Origin: Tricholoma matsutake
Taxonomy: Eukaryota > Basidiomycota > Agaricomycetes > Agaricales > Tricholomataceae
Assembly (NCBI GenBank): GCA_026075535.2
Contig: AP026544.2
Location: 2,418,001 to 2,482,000 of the forward strand
Reading direction: 5' to 3'
Length of the DNA: 64,000 nt
A program made the translations under genes and the position numbers. The notes beneath the pieces were generated by a model. The model worked only from the letters and a program-made list of their open reading frames with translations, did not search any database and was not told where the DNA came from. Position 1 is the first letter of the stretch, and the number at the start of each line of letters is the position of its first letter. Positions 20,598 to 32,873 of this stretch are shown piece by piece.

Positions 20598-20827
20598 ACT
20601 TTACACTGCCCCACATAGTCCTGGAGGAATCCTGGTAGTCCTACCAGGAAGACCAGGAATCCTCCAGGAATCCAGTAGGCACCAGGACTCACCAGGACTC
20701 ACCAGGAATCCAGTGGGACTCAGTACCCTAAAGTCATACCATAATGGAAAGTCAATTTGAGATATCTTACAAGTTTCAAGTGCTTTGGACTTCATGAATT
20801 TCACAAAGTACCTACAAAATAACTTGT

Positions 20828-20912
20828 TCAGAGCAGGGATTGAACTCTAGAGCTCATGACCAAGAATCACATGACAAACCAAACAAGTGCTTAACCAGTT
20901 GAGCCACAGGAG
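20828..20912 (-). other. tRNA-like module (A box and B box)
   Basis: Minus strand: CTCCTGTGGCTCAACTGG TTAAGCA (A-box-like), then TTTGTCATGTGATT, then GAGTTCAATCCCTGCTCTG (B-box-like). Nearly the same module is at 33985-34076 and at 47724-47815. It reads outward to the left TIR. Confidence 0.55.
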
Positions 20913-21014
20913 AATTATTAGCTGCAATATAAAAGTGTATTTATACCCTCAAACTCCAACTTAGGTATTTCTCTCTCGAAGCTCACAATTAAGATCAAAT
21001 AAAATTTATTAACT

Positions 21015-21265
21015 ACATCCCTCACGTCCAACGCGAGGGATACACCATTAATTACATATAAAAAAAAGCCTCCCCCACACAAGGTGCGAGGGGGAGTCCT
21101 ACAAATTTATGCATATAAAACTAATCTCCCCTCATGTTCGACGCGAGGGGAGCACTACAATTATAAAGAAAAACCCCTCACCCATGTAAAACGCAGGCGA
21201 GGGGGAAGGTATTACCATAAATAAAAAATGAAAAACAAACCGCCCCATGCAAAATGTGGGGGCAG
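21015..21265. repeat. Phased array of five GC-rich stem-loops
   Basis: Five stem-loops with centres near 21029, 21083, 21139, 21191 and 21250, so about 55 bp apart and separated by A/T-rich spacers. Examples are ATCCCTC-N11-GAGGGAT, CTCCCCTC-ATGTTCGACGC-GAGGGGAG and CCCCTC-N20-GAGGGG. Stem sequences differ but pair; loops share a theme close to AYGTNNAAYGC. Paired changes in the stems argue for selection on folding or on an inverted-repeat binding site. Confidence 0.7.
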
Positions 21266-21279
21266 CCTGGTGAATCATG

Positions 21280-21770
21280 CCTGTTGTCCTGTCCCCGTCA
21301 TCCTGGGTGCTGGGCCTTCATTGTCGCTGTCCTCGTCATTGCCATCCTGGGCGTCATTTCTGTGCTGCTCCTGGTTGTGCCCTTCCTGGGGGCATCATTT
21401 CCGTGCTGCTCCTGGTTGTGCCCTTCCTGGTCATCATTGCCATCCTGGCTGTCTCCCGCTGTTGCATTCCCTGGTGCTGGTGTCCTGCTGTCATTGCGTG
21501 GTCATCTCTGTCCTTGCACCCATTTGTTGTCCTGGCTTTGCTGTCGCTGTCCTGGCCATGTTGCGTTCCCTGGTGCTGGTGTCCTGTTGTCATTGCGTGG
21601 TCGTGCTTGTCGTCTGTTGTCCTCCCTGTCCCATGGTTTTCGTGGTCGTCTGTTGTCCTCCTCGTCATCCCTGTCCCAGGCGCTCCCTTCGTTGCTGTTC
21701 CTGCTCGTCATCGTGTCGTGGTCGTGCTGTCATCCTGGCTTGGTGCTGGGTCTGGGTAGTCATCTTCATC
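21280..21770. repeat. CCTGG/TGCTG-rich degenerate tandem repeats
   Basis: Pyrimidine-rich repeats of phrases such as GTGCTGCTCCTGGTTGTGCCC (two adjacent copies near 21361 and 21406) and CCCTGGTGCTGGTGTCCTG (twice). Long open frames through it are of low complexity and are not called as genes. Confidence 0.55.
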
Positions 21771-22421
21771 GTCGTCGTGTTTTACATAAATCTTTTGGTA
21801 GTAACAAAAAATTGAAATCAGATGAAAAAAAACTTACCTACAGCCCAAGAGACGCCGACTGGGTTAGGGTAGCTGTCACCATTGTCGTCGTAGTCAGTAG
21901 CTAGTACTTAAAAAGTTTTGTCAGTGACCAAAAAAATAAGAGAAAAAAACTTACTTACGGCCCTCCCTCTCTGCATTGTCGTTCTCCATTTCTTCATTCA
22001 TTGTTTGTCATTTGTCACTTGTCATCTGTTGTCTGTCGCTCACTTGTCATTTGTCATTTGTTGTTTGGTGTCGTCTTGTTGTCATGATATAGTTAGAACC
22101 TAAAGAAGGAAAGAAAATATTAGTTAATTCAATAAATAAAAAAGTAAAAAACATTACCTGGGCCCCAAACGACATCTGTCGTTGTTTGGGCCCGAGGTGG
22201 TTCAAATACAGCCATTGGTTGCATTAGACGATGTGGTGGTGGCCATAGGAGCAGTGGCAACAGGTGTTGACAGAGGGGAGGCAGTGGAAGGGAGGTGGCA
22301 TCGTCGTTGAGAGTGGTGGTGATGTGGATGATGAGCTGGCAGTGTGATGATGCGGCTGTGTGCTTTGTCATGCACAGCTGCCCCAATGGTACCTAGAGCA
22401 GTAAGTGGACATACCTCATAA

Positions 22422-22500
22422 GTCTATGTGGTGTAGTGGTTATATTGGCTATGCTAAAATGTTGTTGTCTCATGTGTAGGGTTCAATTCTAGCTCATGTC
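22422..22500 (+). other. tRNA-like module, divergent
   Basis: TGGTGTAGTGGTTATATTGG (A-box-like) and GGGTTCAATTC (B-box-like), 78 bases in all, reading toward the right TIR at 23507. It lacks a convincing cloverleaf. Confidence 0.45.
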
Positions 22501-22515
22501 ATTTATTTTATTACT

Positions 22516-22536
22516 TAGTAGTAGTAGTAGTAGTAG
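22516..22536 (+). repeat. (TAG)7 microsatellite
   Basis: Seven perfect TAG triplets directly after the tRNA-like module, where a SINE tail would be expected. Confidence 0.85.
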
Positions 22537-23507
22537 TAAGGACTCCTGGTTCAATCCTACTGGATTCCTGGTCCATCTGTTAAGAACTGATCCTAGAAGG
22601 CGCGTCAGAATCTGATCGGACCCTGCGGGTGTTGGTAGCAGAAGGTTGTTGGGTCATGGTGGACTCTGTGGAAGGGGAAATGGAAAGGACTTGGCTTCAG
22701 CTTGTAAGAAGCTGCGCCCTTCACCTTGTCTGGTGTCCTAATTTCAAGACAAAGGTTTGGAGGTAGAAGTGGGGAAGTGTGGGTAAACATGGGAAGGAGA
22801 GTGCGGGTAAATGCGGGAAGGAGTACAGAGGGACTTGGGTTAAGTTCAGATGAGATTAGAGCTTCAGAGGGAGACTAGAGGTTGAGTCAAAAGGAGTTCA
22901 GACTCTTAGCAGACTGAGGTAGGAGTAGAAGGAGATTTAGATTGGCAGGTTTAAAGTCGAGTCTATGTCGATATACAAACTGAGGAATACAAGGCGAAAC
23001 TGACTAAGCTTAAATACTGTTGTCCACAATAAAGGTGGAATGGAACAAAGACTGCGGCAGTGTCTCGACTGCATAGATAAATTACCTCATGGGAGCTGCA
23101 CAGGAATATGTAGTCGAATTTGCAAAAGAGACGGCAGCCTTGGGAAGGCAGCCATGGGTGCTGTACAAGGTGGCCTGGTGCACAGCAGTGTGGGCAGTGC
23201 AAGGCAGCCAGGAACAAAAGTGGGAAGAGTAGACGAATGTTGGGTTCAACATGCGGAAAAGGGTCGGATGGATGCAGGTTCCGATTGGGCAAGGAACGGT
23301 TCTTGACACCATCCTCATGGATTCCTCATAGTCCAAGTCTGGGGAATTCCTGGAATAGTACCAGGAAGAGCCCAATTTACCAGGATTATACCAGGAATCC
23401 ACCAGGAATCCTACTGGAAGAGAAACAGCCAGGAATAAGCCATTTGGTGGACAATGGCTGAAGCAGGGACTACCAGGAAGACCAGGAATATGTGGGGCAG
23501 TGTAAAG

Positions 23508-25050
23508 AGCTCCAACATAAACAAAGAGTTGCAGATAGAATGGTAGTAGTAGTAGGGGATGGGAGATGCTATCTGATATACCGAGCAGTGAGAGGACTTC
23601 TAGCCATATGCATATGTATGCTCTTAGCCTGCATAGCTTTGACCATAGCTCCATGTCCACGTGTGGATCCACTGACATACTCACCACAGTCTCGGCGAGT
23701 CATGTAGCAAGGGAGAGCTCTGCAGAAATTTGAGTAGTAGATCAAAGGGGTACATATGTCATTAGCTATGCTTTCACTAATGAAAAATCAGAATCAGAAC
23801 GAAGGAAGAGAAAACTAAACAGTCATACATATGAACTCAACACAGGTAAGATCAGGATTGGGGGAAGAATGGGGAGTGTGATTGGAGGAGTATGGCTTGA
23901 CTGGAGGGAAGGTGGATGGGAATCTCTGACTGAAGATCTGTTGATGGGTGACTGGTGGTTAGTCTGAATGGATGTCCAAGCTCAGGGCTTGTTGGCTGGC
24001 AGTACGTGGGTGTAAATTCCAAGGGTCATCTGAACTGATCTACAGCAGAAAGATGAAAAACATATCACAGTAAGGAAGATGCACAAGCATACCATGTGCT
24101 ACAAATACTGCCTGGGGTGCTCATGTAATCTTCAAACAAAGTTGAAAATGTAATGACAGCTTAGTAGATATATTATGACTCTGTTGACAATGCTAGACAT
24201 AATAAGCGTAAGACTGTGGCACTTTGACTCTGATGGGCGCTGTGATAAAGACATTGTGTGAGTGTCATAATATGATTAGGAGGACAGAAAAAACATACGA
24301 AGGACCATAACTGCATCAAGTTTGTATACATTGAAGCTCTTTCCCAACCCCTTCCTCAATGTCCATGTTTCTACTGTCACCCTACTGTCCGAGGTCGTCA
24401 CCATTCTGACCATGACATCCCCATCAACTATCAGCTGGTGAATCCATGCTTTATCGCCATCTAAAGCAGACAGGTGAAGCAAAGACATCTGTCACTAGTG
24501 AACCCTCTAATTGTTGTGTGTTTAGCAAGAGGATTGCTATGATTTGAAGTCCTATGGTTGTGAAGGTCAACTACATATCTTGAAACCAAAAATTTGATAC
24601 TTACATATATGTTAAATGTCTGACCTGGGATGTCTCCAGGGCATCTTCATATTGTATAATGACCTCTTGCAGTAGTCAGGGTGCAGTCTGCTTGTCTGCT
24701 TTGGATGCATGATGACAACAGAAAAATTCGAATTCCATAGCTGCAGTGAAGTTTGAAGAAGTCTGAATATCGCTGAGTTCCATCATGAAGCTGGGTTAGA
24801 GATGCCATTGAGTGGCAAGAAGCTGATAGAGAGCAAGAAAGTGAATGAGCATGGGGGACACATCTGAAGGTCATTAGAGACGACTGAAGGATATGACATG
24901 ACGAGGGTATGAAAGTTAATTATGGAGAGAGCCATGGTACTTATTATACCCAATCTCAATTTCAAGACTACAAGTATCTTGGCAGGATTCACCATTTCCA
25001 TAGAGCATAGGTGCAAATTTCAGAGCCATAGGCACACTCATTGACCATAT
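23508..25050. other. Region without recognised gene
   Basis: No domain, long frame or element end was recognised. Scattered short frames on the minus strand (24276-24488, 24647-24874) show no known motif. Confidence 0.35.
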
Positions 25051-27584
25051 AGCCTGGCAACCATGCCCAGCCTGAAGAGCGCCATACCGAGTAATGAAAA
25101 ATTGGTTTCCTGGCACCTATGCATTCAATTGATGATACACCTGACAATGCTATTTGAAAAAAACATTCAAACTCTACATTGAGGGAAAGCATGGCATTAG
25201 AAACAAAATATGTCCAGAAAGATCAAATCACAATTGCAGGGAGCTAACCTATGTGTGGCGTTTCTTGAAGAAAGTGAAACAGACTCAAAACTATGGAAGT
25301 AGATAGCGAAAATCTAGCCTGGCAACCATGCCCAGCATCATTTACATCATCATGATTGATACGAAATACTCGCAAGTGCAGTGACAGACAGTAGTAGGCG
25401 GGTAAGCAGGCAGATACCCATCGACAAACAAATTATTGTACAACATTGTGACAGTGTCCAGGAATAAGCTAAACAATTGGAATGCGTGCGGATAAGAAAA
25501 ATTGACATACTGGATTTTCAATTGTGGAATATAGTTGTGGGACAACTCCAAGTTGCCATACAGCTGATTAGAGTGACATGGCAGAACGGCGGAGATCCAT
25601 ATGAGCTCAGCGATGATCTAGCTTGGCAACTGTGCCCAGCATCAACACCAGCTTGGATCATGGCTTGTATATTGGGTCCTGAGGCAGTGTGCACTCGACA
25701 ATGACTACGCTAGGACCTACTGCCAATTGAGAGTGAGTTCAAATGACATTGAAATAACAGGCCTAGACCTGATGAAATAAACATGAGATTAGATTTAGAG
25801 CTAGAACATGCAGAAGAATAAGGAAATGAGAAACGATGCTCTGTAGAATATTTAAGGTTGAGAGAAGGCAGAATTTTGCAGATGATAATAGTCAGGCCTG
25901 GCAACTGTGCCCAGCCTAACCAATGCCTGCAATATGAAAGAATATGAAGTACTTGATGGCGATCCAAGTCTGGCCTGCCACTGAGGGTTGAGGGAGGCTT
26001 TAACATTTAACTTCAAGTTGTAAGTACTATATATCATGCTGTGTGGCGATTGGCACATGAACAGAATAAATCTAAGCAAAGTATGACTAAGTGTGACACT
26101 GCCACCAACCCAACTACTACACTCATCATCCTGACATGGTGACGGCTGGGCATGGTTGCCAGGCCAGATCATCGTCGAGCGCGCTGCGGCTGTGGAAGTA
26201 TTACAGACACTGATTAGGCCAAATTATTCACTGCTTAATGTCAAATACTGAGGCTCTTCAAAATTTCACCTCTCATTCCTGCATATTCTGAAATGCTGGA
26301 GTTTTTTCTTTCTCTTGTCCTCTCTATTCTAGTCTCAATGCTGCATCTTTGTGCCCAGGAGAATCTGAGTTCTATTCTGAAGGCTGTATTCCATCAGCAG
26401 CTGCCAGTGAATCCTCAGTAAGTATGATCATAGTATCTGCAATAATGCTCTACTGAATTCCCTGGTGTTGTTCAGATCCTCACCGAGGGCGCAAGGATCA
26501 AGACCCCATGTTCCAGTTGCGATCATTGATCAGGCTGGGCACAGTTGCTGAGCCAGATCATCATCATCCAGCACATCCATATGTTCACCCTCTTCCCCAG
26601 CCACATGGCAATTTGCTCCATGGATTTGTGCCCCAGTTGTAGGTCATATATATACTGGCTTGCTACTGTTATTACACGCCTTCTCTCTGCAGTCATACAT
26701 TGAATTCTTTCTTGTCTGCTCCTAGTTCTTACTATCCTTGATCAGATCTCAAGTGCCTTTAACCCCTTTTCAGATTCCATGGTGTCATTGAGGTTATTCT
26801 TGACTGCCCTGTGGTTGAGCTCCTAGATAACAGCCCTGACCCCATGGCGGTTTATGAGGCTGGCGGCCACACATAGTACATCTGATTTCAATTTTCCCCA
26901 CTATTCTTGCCACACCCTTGCTAAGGTTCTTGTGACTTGTAGTTTTCATAATCTAATCACATCAGGAAGCCACTAAGGGCTGTTTGATCTTCGCTTCACT
27001 TTGAATTTTTGAACATGGTATGCCAATGTCTCTTTTTCGTGTCTGTCTAGGCTCTAACATTATGTCCCTTGGCTTTTCTTTGCACCTATGTACTGGTCGT
27101 TGGGCAGATCAGGCAGCTGCAAAAGAAACTATTTTCTCTCAATATCAAATGAACACCCGCAAGCACTGGTCTATTTTGGCTGAGGACAACTGTTGATGTT
27201 GATGGTCAGGCTGGGCACAGTTGCCAAGCTAGGTCGTTGTCGTCTGTCGGATGCCTACCTTCTTTCACGATTGTCCAACACCATCCTCAGTTTTCCCTGA
27301 TTGTTATTGCTCAGCATGCCGGTACTATGATCCATTGGGCACAGTTACCGATCTGGATCACTGGTGCACCCTGGCTGAGATGTAGGTATTGCTAGATCAT
27401 CGTTGTCGGTCAGTCAATATCATAATCCATGCCAATATTCAACTCTTCGAGGATTGGTCGTCCAATCTGCTGGATCTGTATGTCGATTTTTATATATGTG
27501 TATGTTCTGCTTCCCACTCCATGTCCCTTAGGTTTCTGGCTGTGGACAATTGTTGTCAGTCTGGCTGGCCACAGTTGCCAAGCT
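25051..27584. repeat. Eight copies of a 20-bp near-palindrome, orientation flips once
   Basis: Consensus GCYTGGCAACYRTGCCCAGC; the arms GCTTGGCA and TGCCCAGC are nearly inverted copies around 4 nt. Forward copies: 25051, 25316, 25620, 25895. Reverse copies: 26145, 26534, 27210, 27564. Weaker reverse versions are near 27333 and 27663. The first five are about 250-305 bp apart. Upstream of many forward copies lies GATGATCTR. No gene explains them. Confidence 0.75.
27187..27400 (+). repeat. Tandem duplication, first copy
   Basis: About 210 bp repeated at 27541-27735 (estimated 80-85% identity), including the near-palindrome, GGATGCCTACCT and TTGTCCAACACCATCCTCAG. Copies are about 354 bp apart. 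Confidence 0.6.
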
Positions 27585-27735
27585 AGATTGTCGTTGTCTG
27601 TTGGATGCCTACCTCCTTTCAAGATTTGTCCAACACCATCCTCAGTTTGCCCCGATTGTTATCCATTGGGCATGGTTATCCATCCAGTTCACTGGTGTGC
27701 CCTGGCTGAGACATAGATATTGGTCGTACTGACTG
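27541..27735 (+). repeat. Tandem duplication, second copy
   Basis: Second copy of the 27187-27400 segment, with a small internal deletion (TGCTCAGCATGCCGG missing). Confidence 0.6.
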
Positions 27736-28240
27736 GCTGGTCTATATGAATGGGTCATTGAATACACACATCCACATTACCCAATGATGTCACGTGCTGA
27801 TATTTCTGCCATTCATGTCATTGTCACATGGCGAACATTTTAACAAAGTGCCTTTGTAACATAAAGCAGTTATGTCTACTCTTCTCTCTGAATTATCACC
27901 AACTGTTTGCCACCATCATTTCTGACTCTCTCCTCATCCTCAAGTGGACTCGGGACACTGAAGATAAGCACCATCAGCTTGATACAGTTACTCTGTGGTA
28001 CCTTTGGCAACAGCAAGATGGTGGTTATATTTGCTCTTGGCGCCGGGAGAACTGGAAGTGGGAACGTATGCACTCAAGTAATACACCCACCTCAGATGAT
28101 TTCTGATGAGGGCACAGGCATTAAGCTTTCTTATTGTGTAACATAAGCTTTGCATATCTGGTTTCTTACTGTTTGTACAAGCATCTTACATTTTTAATAA
28201 GCTTTGGACATCTGGTTACTGTAATGCATGTCATTATATT
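27736..28240. other. Spacer without recognised gene
   Basis: Short overlapping frames on both strands, none with a known motif. Confidence 0.35.
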
Positions 28241-31200
28241 TTATTTACTACATGAACTCCATAAACCAGCTTTCATCTGTTGATCAGTAATATATACTTG
28301 TTGCTCAGGGGTACAGCTAGCTACCTGCTTGGCAGTGATGACCTCAAGAAGTTCCCAAAATTTCAGACTAAATCGATTGAACAGAGCATCTCGGTAGCCT
28401 GCACGGTGCATCTTTGTAGGACTATGCTTGCACCTTTTCGATTTTGATGCTGTGCACAGGGTAGATGAGGCATTTATTTCAGGGCAAAGGAAGTTCTGCA
28501 TGCTGCAAACATCCACACTAGATGATCCTTCTTCAGCTCCAGACACCACTGTACCATCACTGACTGCATTGGCATCCATAGCCCATGGTGTTGCTTCTGG
28601 AGTATCTGTGTTGTCTACAAAAAACGACCTCTGCTGGGTGATGAGGACATCAAAATCAGAAGAATGGCCCATCGGAAGTGAGTTGGTAGGTATAGTTATA
28701 TCAGCATAGATAGCCATCAAGTCCTCAAAGATAGAAGCATGCAAAGAACTTTGTGCAGGAGGAGAAGCATCATACCTATGCATGGAGAAATTTTCATCTT
28801 CTACATCAGAACCCCAATCCACAACATCAACAAAGGTGGGATCCTCTATGGATAACCGGGCCCAATCAATAGGTGGATTGATGAGTGCAACAGCCCGTTC
28901 TTTGGCAATGATGTCCACAGGATGTGTAGGAGTCAATAAAGGTGTCGGGAGATTGTCAGCAACAGTGTTGTCAATAAGCATGCCAACTACAGGCAACTGG
29001 GTAGTCCAGGCTTCAGCTATAGTCTCCAAAGAAGGCTGGAAAGGCGGGAAATTGCAGCTGGGTATGTCCTTCAGTAACTGCATTATCAATAAGCATTGCA
29101 ACCTCTGGAAATTGGGTTGGAGCACTCTGCACTTCAGCAACAATGTCCAAAGAAGGGGGAGAGGTGGCAAGCATGCCAATCATAGGCAACTGGCTCGACA
29201 GAGCACTCACAGGCAGCACTTTAGCATTGATGTCCAAAGGTGGAGGGGTGAGAGTATGTGCCTGGAGTGCTGGACACAAAGACTTGGGGTGACAGTCTGC
29301 AAGACATGGTTCAGCTCCTACTTGGTCATCAGACACGGGGTGAGGTTGAGTGTATGCCCATCATGAGCAGTTCTTTATTGGGAGGAATCCCTGCTTGCAT
29401 TTGCTTGTAAAAAAAGCCATTTCTGGGATGGGGTAGCCAAAGACTGAGTCATCATAATGAACCTGTGAAGTATAATCAAAGGGCCAACTGAATGTGAGCC
29501 GACAGCAATTGTGCTGGTCCCAGAGCATGTGTCGGCCTAGTTTTCGATAAGGAGTTTCAACATCTGACTCAAAAGCCATGTTTTCTTCAGACAGCAGTCG
29601 CTCTGATTTCAAAACCATTGCAGTTTCAAATGGTTTGTCCTTCCTTTACTAACATTCACAAACCTGGAAGATCTTTTGCATTGACCTCAGTGAATCTGTG
29701 CCAGAGGGCCTTGCTGGATTTGACCTTTTTCCTTTTTCCACCCGACCTTCCCATTGTTTTTTGCTCTTGGGGTTGAGGCCACTAGCTACCGGGGGGGGCT
29801 TCCAAAATGCTATTGGGCCTTCAGTCACCAAATTGCCCAACTTCTTTGAATGAGCTGTTCCCTGAGTCTGACGAGCATCCCTTGCAGATGGTTGAGCCGG
29901 CAATGAATTGTCAACATAGCGGGAACATGTTTCACTGAATCCTGGGTTAGCAGGTAGGTTGTATTCCCACCGACCGAAATTATTACCCCAATCAGAGCCA
30001 TTGTCTCCATGGTTACTCCACCAACCAGAATCATCACCCCAGCCAAAGCTCTTGTCTGAAGCAAACTCAACCCGATGCTTGGCATTGGCACCTGGAAGGG
30101 GAAAGATTTGAACGATAGGTGTAGGGTCAGAAAGGCCTCCACAATCCTCTTGAGGTGATGGAGTATCATCGTCAGACTCATCTAGACCCTTGTGTTCATG
30201 CATCTGAATACGGAATGCCAAAGATCCAGAGCAAGCACAATATTTCCCTCTGATATGTACATGAAAGCCTCGTTCCAGCTGCCCCAGTGCCAAAGGAAGG
30301 ATCTTTGGTGGTCCACCTTGGGCAAAGAATTGCAGATATGAATTTCTCTTGGGCAAGTTGAGCCATTCCACTGGAGTTTGATATACGAAATTCGTCCGAC
30401 ACACATCTATTGGTGGTCATCAATCAAAACCAGGGCCGGATGACAATGGGAAATCCAAGCCTTCAGTATACTGGTGAATAACATATACAGGAACGATGCC
30501 CATACACAGCAACCATATCCCATCAGCTTTTGCAGCTCCATTGAGCCATACACCAATGCATCCAGGCTGCACTTTAGCAATTGATAGTGGCTGAGTAGAT
30601 TGGCGCCACCTCCAGAACTTTATCGTGGTCAGCCAAGCCTCCTTCTCTTGAAGGCCACATTGAATTGCCACAAACAATGAAACTAACTCCTCCCATGACC
30701 AAACTGAGCATTGTTGGAGGTCAGCCACTGCTTTCTGATGTGGATAAAATGGGTGATTAGTGAGAACATTTTGGAGTTCATTGGTAGGGGGCATGCTGGT
30801 CTTGTATTTGTGGGTCCAATTGTATAATTCATCTGCATGCTGGGCAAAAGCAGCAAGAAACTTTGGATCCAAAGAGCCATGACCAGGTGCTGTAACTGAT
30901 GGTATCCATACCAAGGGGAATGAGTTCAGGTGACACCAAACACCAATCAAGAACATGGGTAGGAGGAGCCTGGCAAAATGGTAACCATGGACGTCTGTCA
31001 TAGAAGTGCTGAGGATGTAATGACCAATCATGGGGTCCCAGCCTTCCATCAGGATAACAAGATGTTGTGTCATAAGATACTAATAGTTCTTTCAGTGGTG
31101 CTCCGGGATAATAGTCAATGCTTTCTGAGTTGGAAGACCATAGCTTGTAGGTCTTGTCACCTATCTGAGCACCACGAACATGCAACACCTTTTCACATGG

Positions 31201-31278
31201 CACATAGAATGACAGCTCATCATAAACCTCTGGTACCTCATTATAAACGTGTTTGATATCGAGAAACAGTTTTGACAT
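28241..31278 (-). pseudogene. Agaricomycete-specific multi-exon gene of unknown function, frameshifted
   Basis: Four collinear minus-strand frames: 31278-30829, 31073-30420, 30404-29649 and 29618-28241. The N-terminal part includes RRPWLPFCQAPPTHVLDW and VSPELIPLG; the second carries TAPGHGSLDPKFLA and CIGVWLNGAAKADGIWLL, a signature I associate with a large family of uncharacterised ~600-800 residue proteins of mushrooms. The third is Trp/Gly/Asp-rich (GWGDDSGWWSNHGDNGSDWG); the last is Ser/Thr/Pro-rich and probably disordered. Near 30900-30930 the reading frame must change mid-motif, so at least one frameshift is present, and junctions elsewhere may be introns. No catalytic motif is known to me. 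It often lies near transposons. Confidence 0.5.
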
Positions 31279-31439
31279 TACGGTTCAAGAACAACTGGGC
31301 AATGGGCTATGTCATGAAATGAAGTATCAAGGGTAGTCACTGATGTACCGAAACTTGTGGCACAGACAACTCTGTTTTATTGATAGCTGCAGTTGAGGGA
31401 GCTTTGGAGTCCTGACGTTGGAGAGGATTATCTATAGCT

Positions 31440-31460
31440 AGCTTGGCAACCATGCCCAGC
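31440..31460 (+). repeat. Ninth copy of the 20-bp near-palindrome
   Basis: GCTTGGCAACCATGCCCAGC in forward orientation, preceded by CTATAGCTA. It lies 4 kb from the main cluster, between two gene remnants. Confidence 0.8.
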
Positions 31461-31699
31461 TAATACTATTCAGAAAACCATGCAGTGCACCACTTCCGAG
31501 AGTCAAATCAATGGTCATCATGTGTGCAAACAAAAGTAGACAAAAGTAAGTTACCATTTATGTTACCGTAAACTTGAAGTTGGTCCTATATCCTAGTATA
31601 ATGAAAATACATTGCAGTATTGAGTATTGAATATGAAAACTAAGTATATAATATGATGCGCTGGAAGCGGAATTCAAAGATGCAGATTCCAACTGAGTG

Positions 31700-32720
31700 T
31701 CATCCAGTTATCTGAAAAGGGTCTCGAACGATGTCACCACGCTTCATCCTCTTCTGGAATGTCTTGCAGCCCTGACAAAGAGCACGAACAACCTCAGGGT
31801 GGGGTAAATCTCTGCCAACAAGAAGTGGTTCTGCTGCATAACTGCGTAGGACCTCTGAATCTTCCTGCATGCCACTAAGCTCGATGCAAGCATTGCAAAC
31901 AATGGCTTTCATCACCATAGTCTGGATCTCTGCTTGGACCAGTGAGCGATGGCATAAATGAGCATCAGCAATCAATGCCCTATTACCACCCAAACGGGTC
32001 CACAGACAATCCAGCAATTTGCCTATCTCTTTAGACATGCCATCTAATCCTTCAGAAAGCATCACTTTGACAACTTCAATATGACCTTCAAGGATGTTTA
32101 ATGAGTCATCAGTTGCAGCATTGAGGTTGGATAGATTTTTAATAAGTGTCTCAAAAGTTTGCAAAGTGTGCAGGAACACATGCTCTATCCTCTTCTCAGA
32201 ATCCCCACGAGAACAAAGTCCAAGTGGAGAGGTAAACAATTGAGTGTTGTGCTTTGTCGCTGAGAGAAATGGTATAATCAGTCAAGATTGTGATCCTGGA
32301 TACAAAACATTGAGTTATGATTATGCCATCTGCGATGTACATCTTCACTGCGACTCAATGCTTCATCTCACTCTGGCTCATGAGCACTATGAGGTCATCA
32401 AGAGCCATGAAAACATTCCTAGTCTCTTGTGCCATATTGGAGGTTTTGGAGGTTTTGTCGGCAAGGCTGGCCATGGCCTGGAACTGATGAGCCAACACTT
32501 CCATGGGAGGGAGTGAGATGGAGGGAGACATGGTGGGACTGCAAAAGCCTGTTACAAAGCACAGTCTGCTAACATAAGAGGAAGAGCCCAAAGGGTAATC
32601 GTTGTCGGGTAGAGAGGTGCCTGTCACAATCTGTACAGTCATACAGAATGTCAATAACCATCAAGACAAGCAACAGAGTGACCTGGAATATAACACAGCT
32701 GATCATCCTGAGATAGAAGA
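31700..32720 (-). pseudogene. Coiled-coil membrane protein of unknown function
   Basis: A hydrophobic segment (VIFQVTLLLVLMVIDILYD, near 32650-32690) precedes a helical part (ISLPPMEVLAHQFQAMASLADKTSKTS) ending near 32360. A second frame from 32239 to 31700 (about 179 residues) is strongly helical with heptad-like spacing (LQTFETLIKNLSNLNAATDD; LLDCLWTRLGGNRALIADAH). The two parts are probably joined by an intron around 32240-32340. Agaricomycetes have many such proteins (one membrane segment, long coiled coil, 'LWTKLGGNR' phrase) of unknown role. Exon borders of the first half are unclear, so intactness is uncertain. Confidence 0.4.
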
Positions 32721-32873
32721 TCAGCCTGCGGTGCTCTTTTATATGCTGATCTGAGCGAGCAAGAAATTGTGTATGAATTGAACTTGAAGAAGAAAGGCAC
32801 AGTGGCACAAATTCGGAGCTAAAAATGGGCCTGGCACAGTTCAGTGGCTCAACTTCATTGATCACAGACCACC

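Larger units (their letters stand above)
20599..23507. mobile_element. Large non-autonomous TIR element, family 'TTTACACT', member 2
   Basis: Perfect 19-bp inverted ends: CTTTACACTGCCCCACATA at 20599-20617 and its reverse complement at 23489-23507, followed inside by CCAGGAATCC/CCAGGAAGACC repeats at both ends. Inside are outward-reading tRNA-like modules near both ends, a five-member stem-loop array and a CCTGG-rich repeat region (21280-21770). No transposase. No convincing target duplication was seen. The element may contain an older LTR-like fragment at 22578-23030. Confidence 0.65.

Noticed and set aside
21228..21904. Overlapping 160-216-codon hydrophobic frames
   Set aside because: Low-complexity CCTGG/TGCTG repeats read as Leu/Val/Cys-rich protein in several frames at once. 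No conserved domain.
22578..23030. Solo LTR (TGTTAAGAACTG...TTGTCCACA) with TGGTAGCAGA inside
   Set aside because: It starts TG and ends CA, but there is no matching target duplication and no second copy. TGGTAGCAGA resembles an iMet primer site but lies in the wrong place for a solo LTR.
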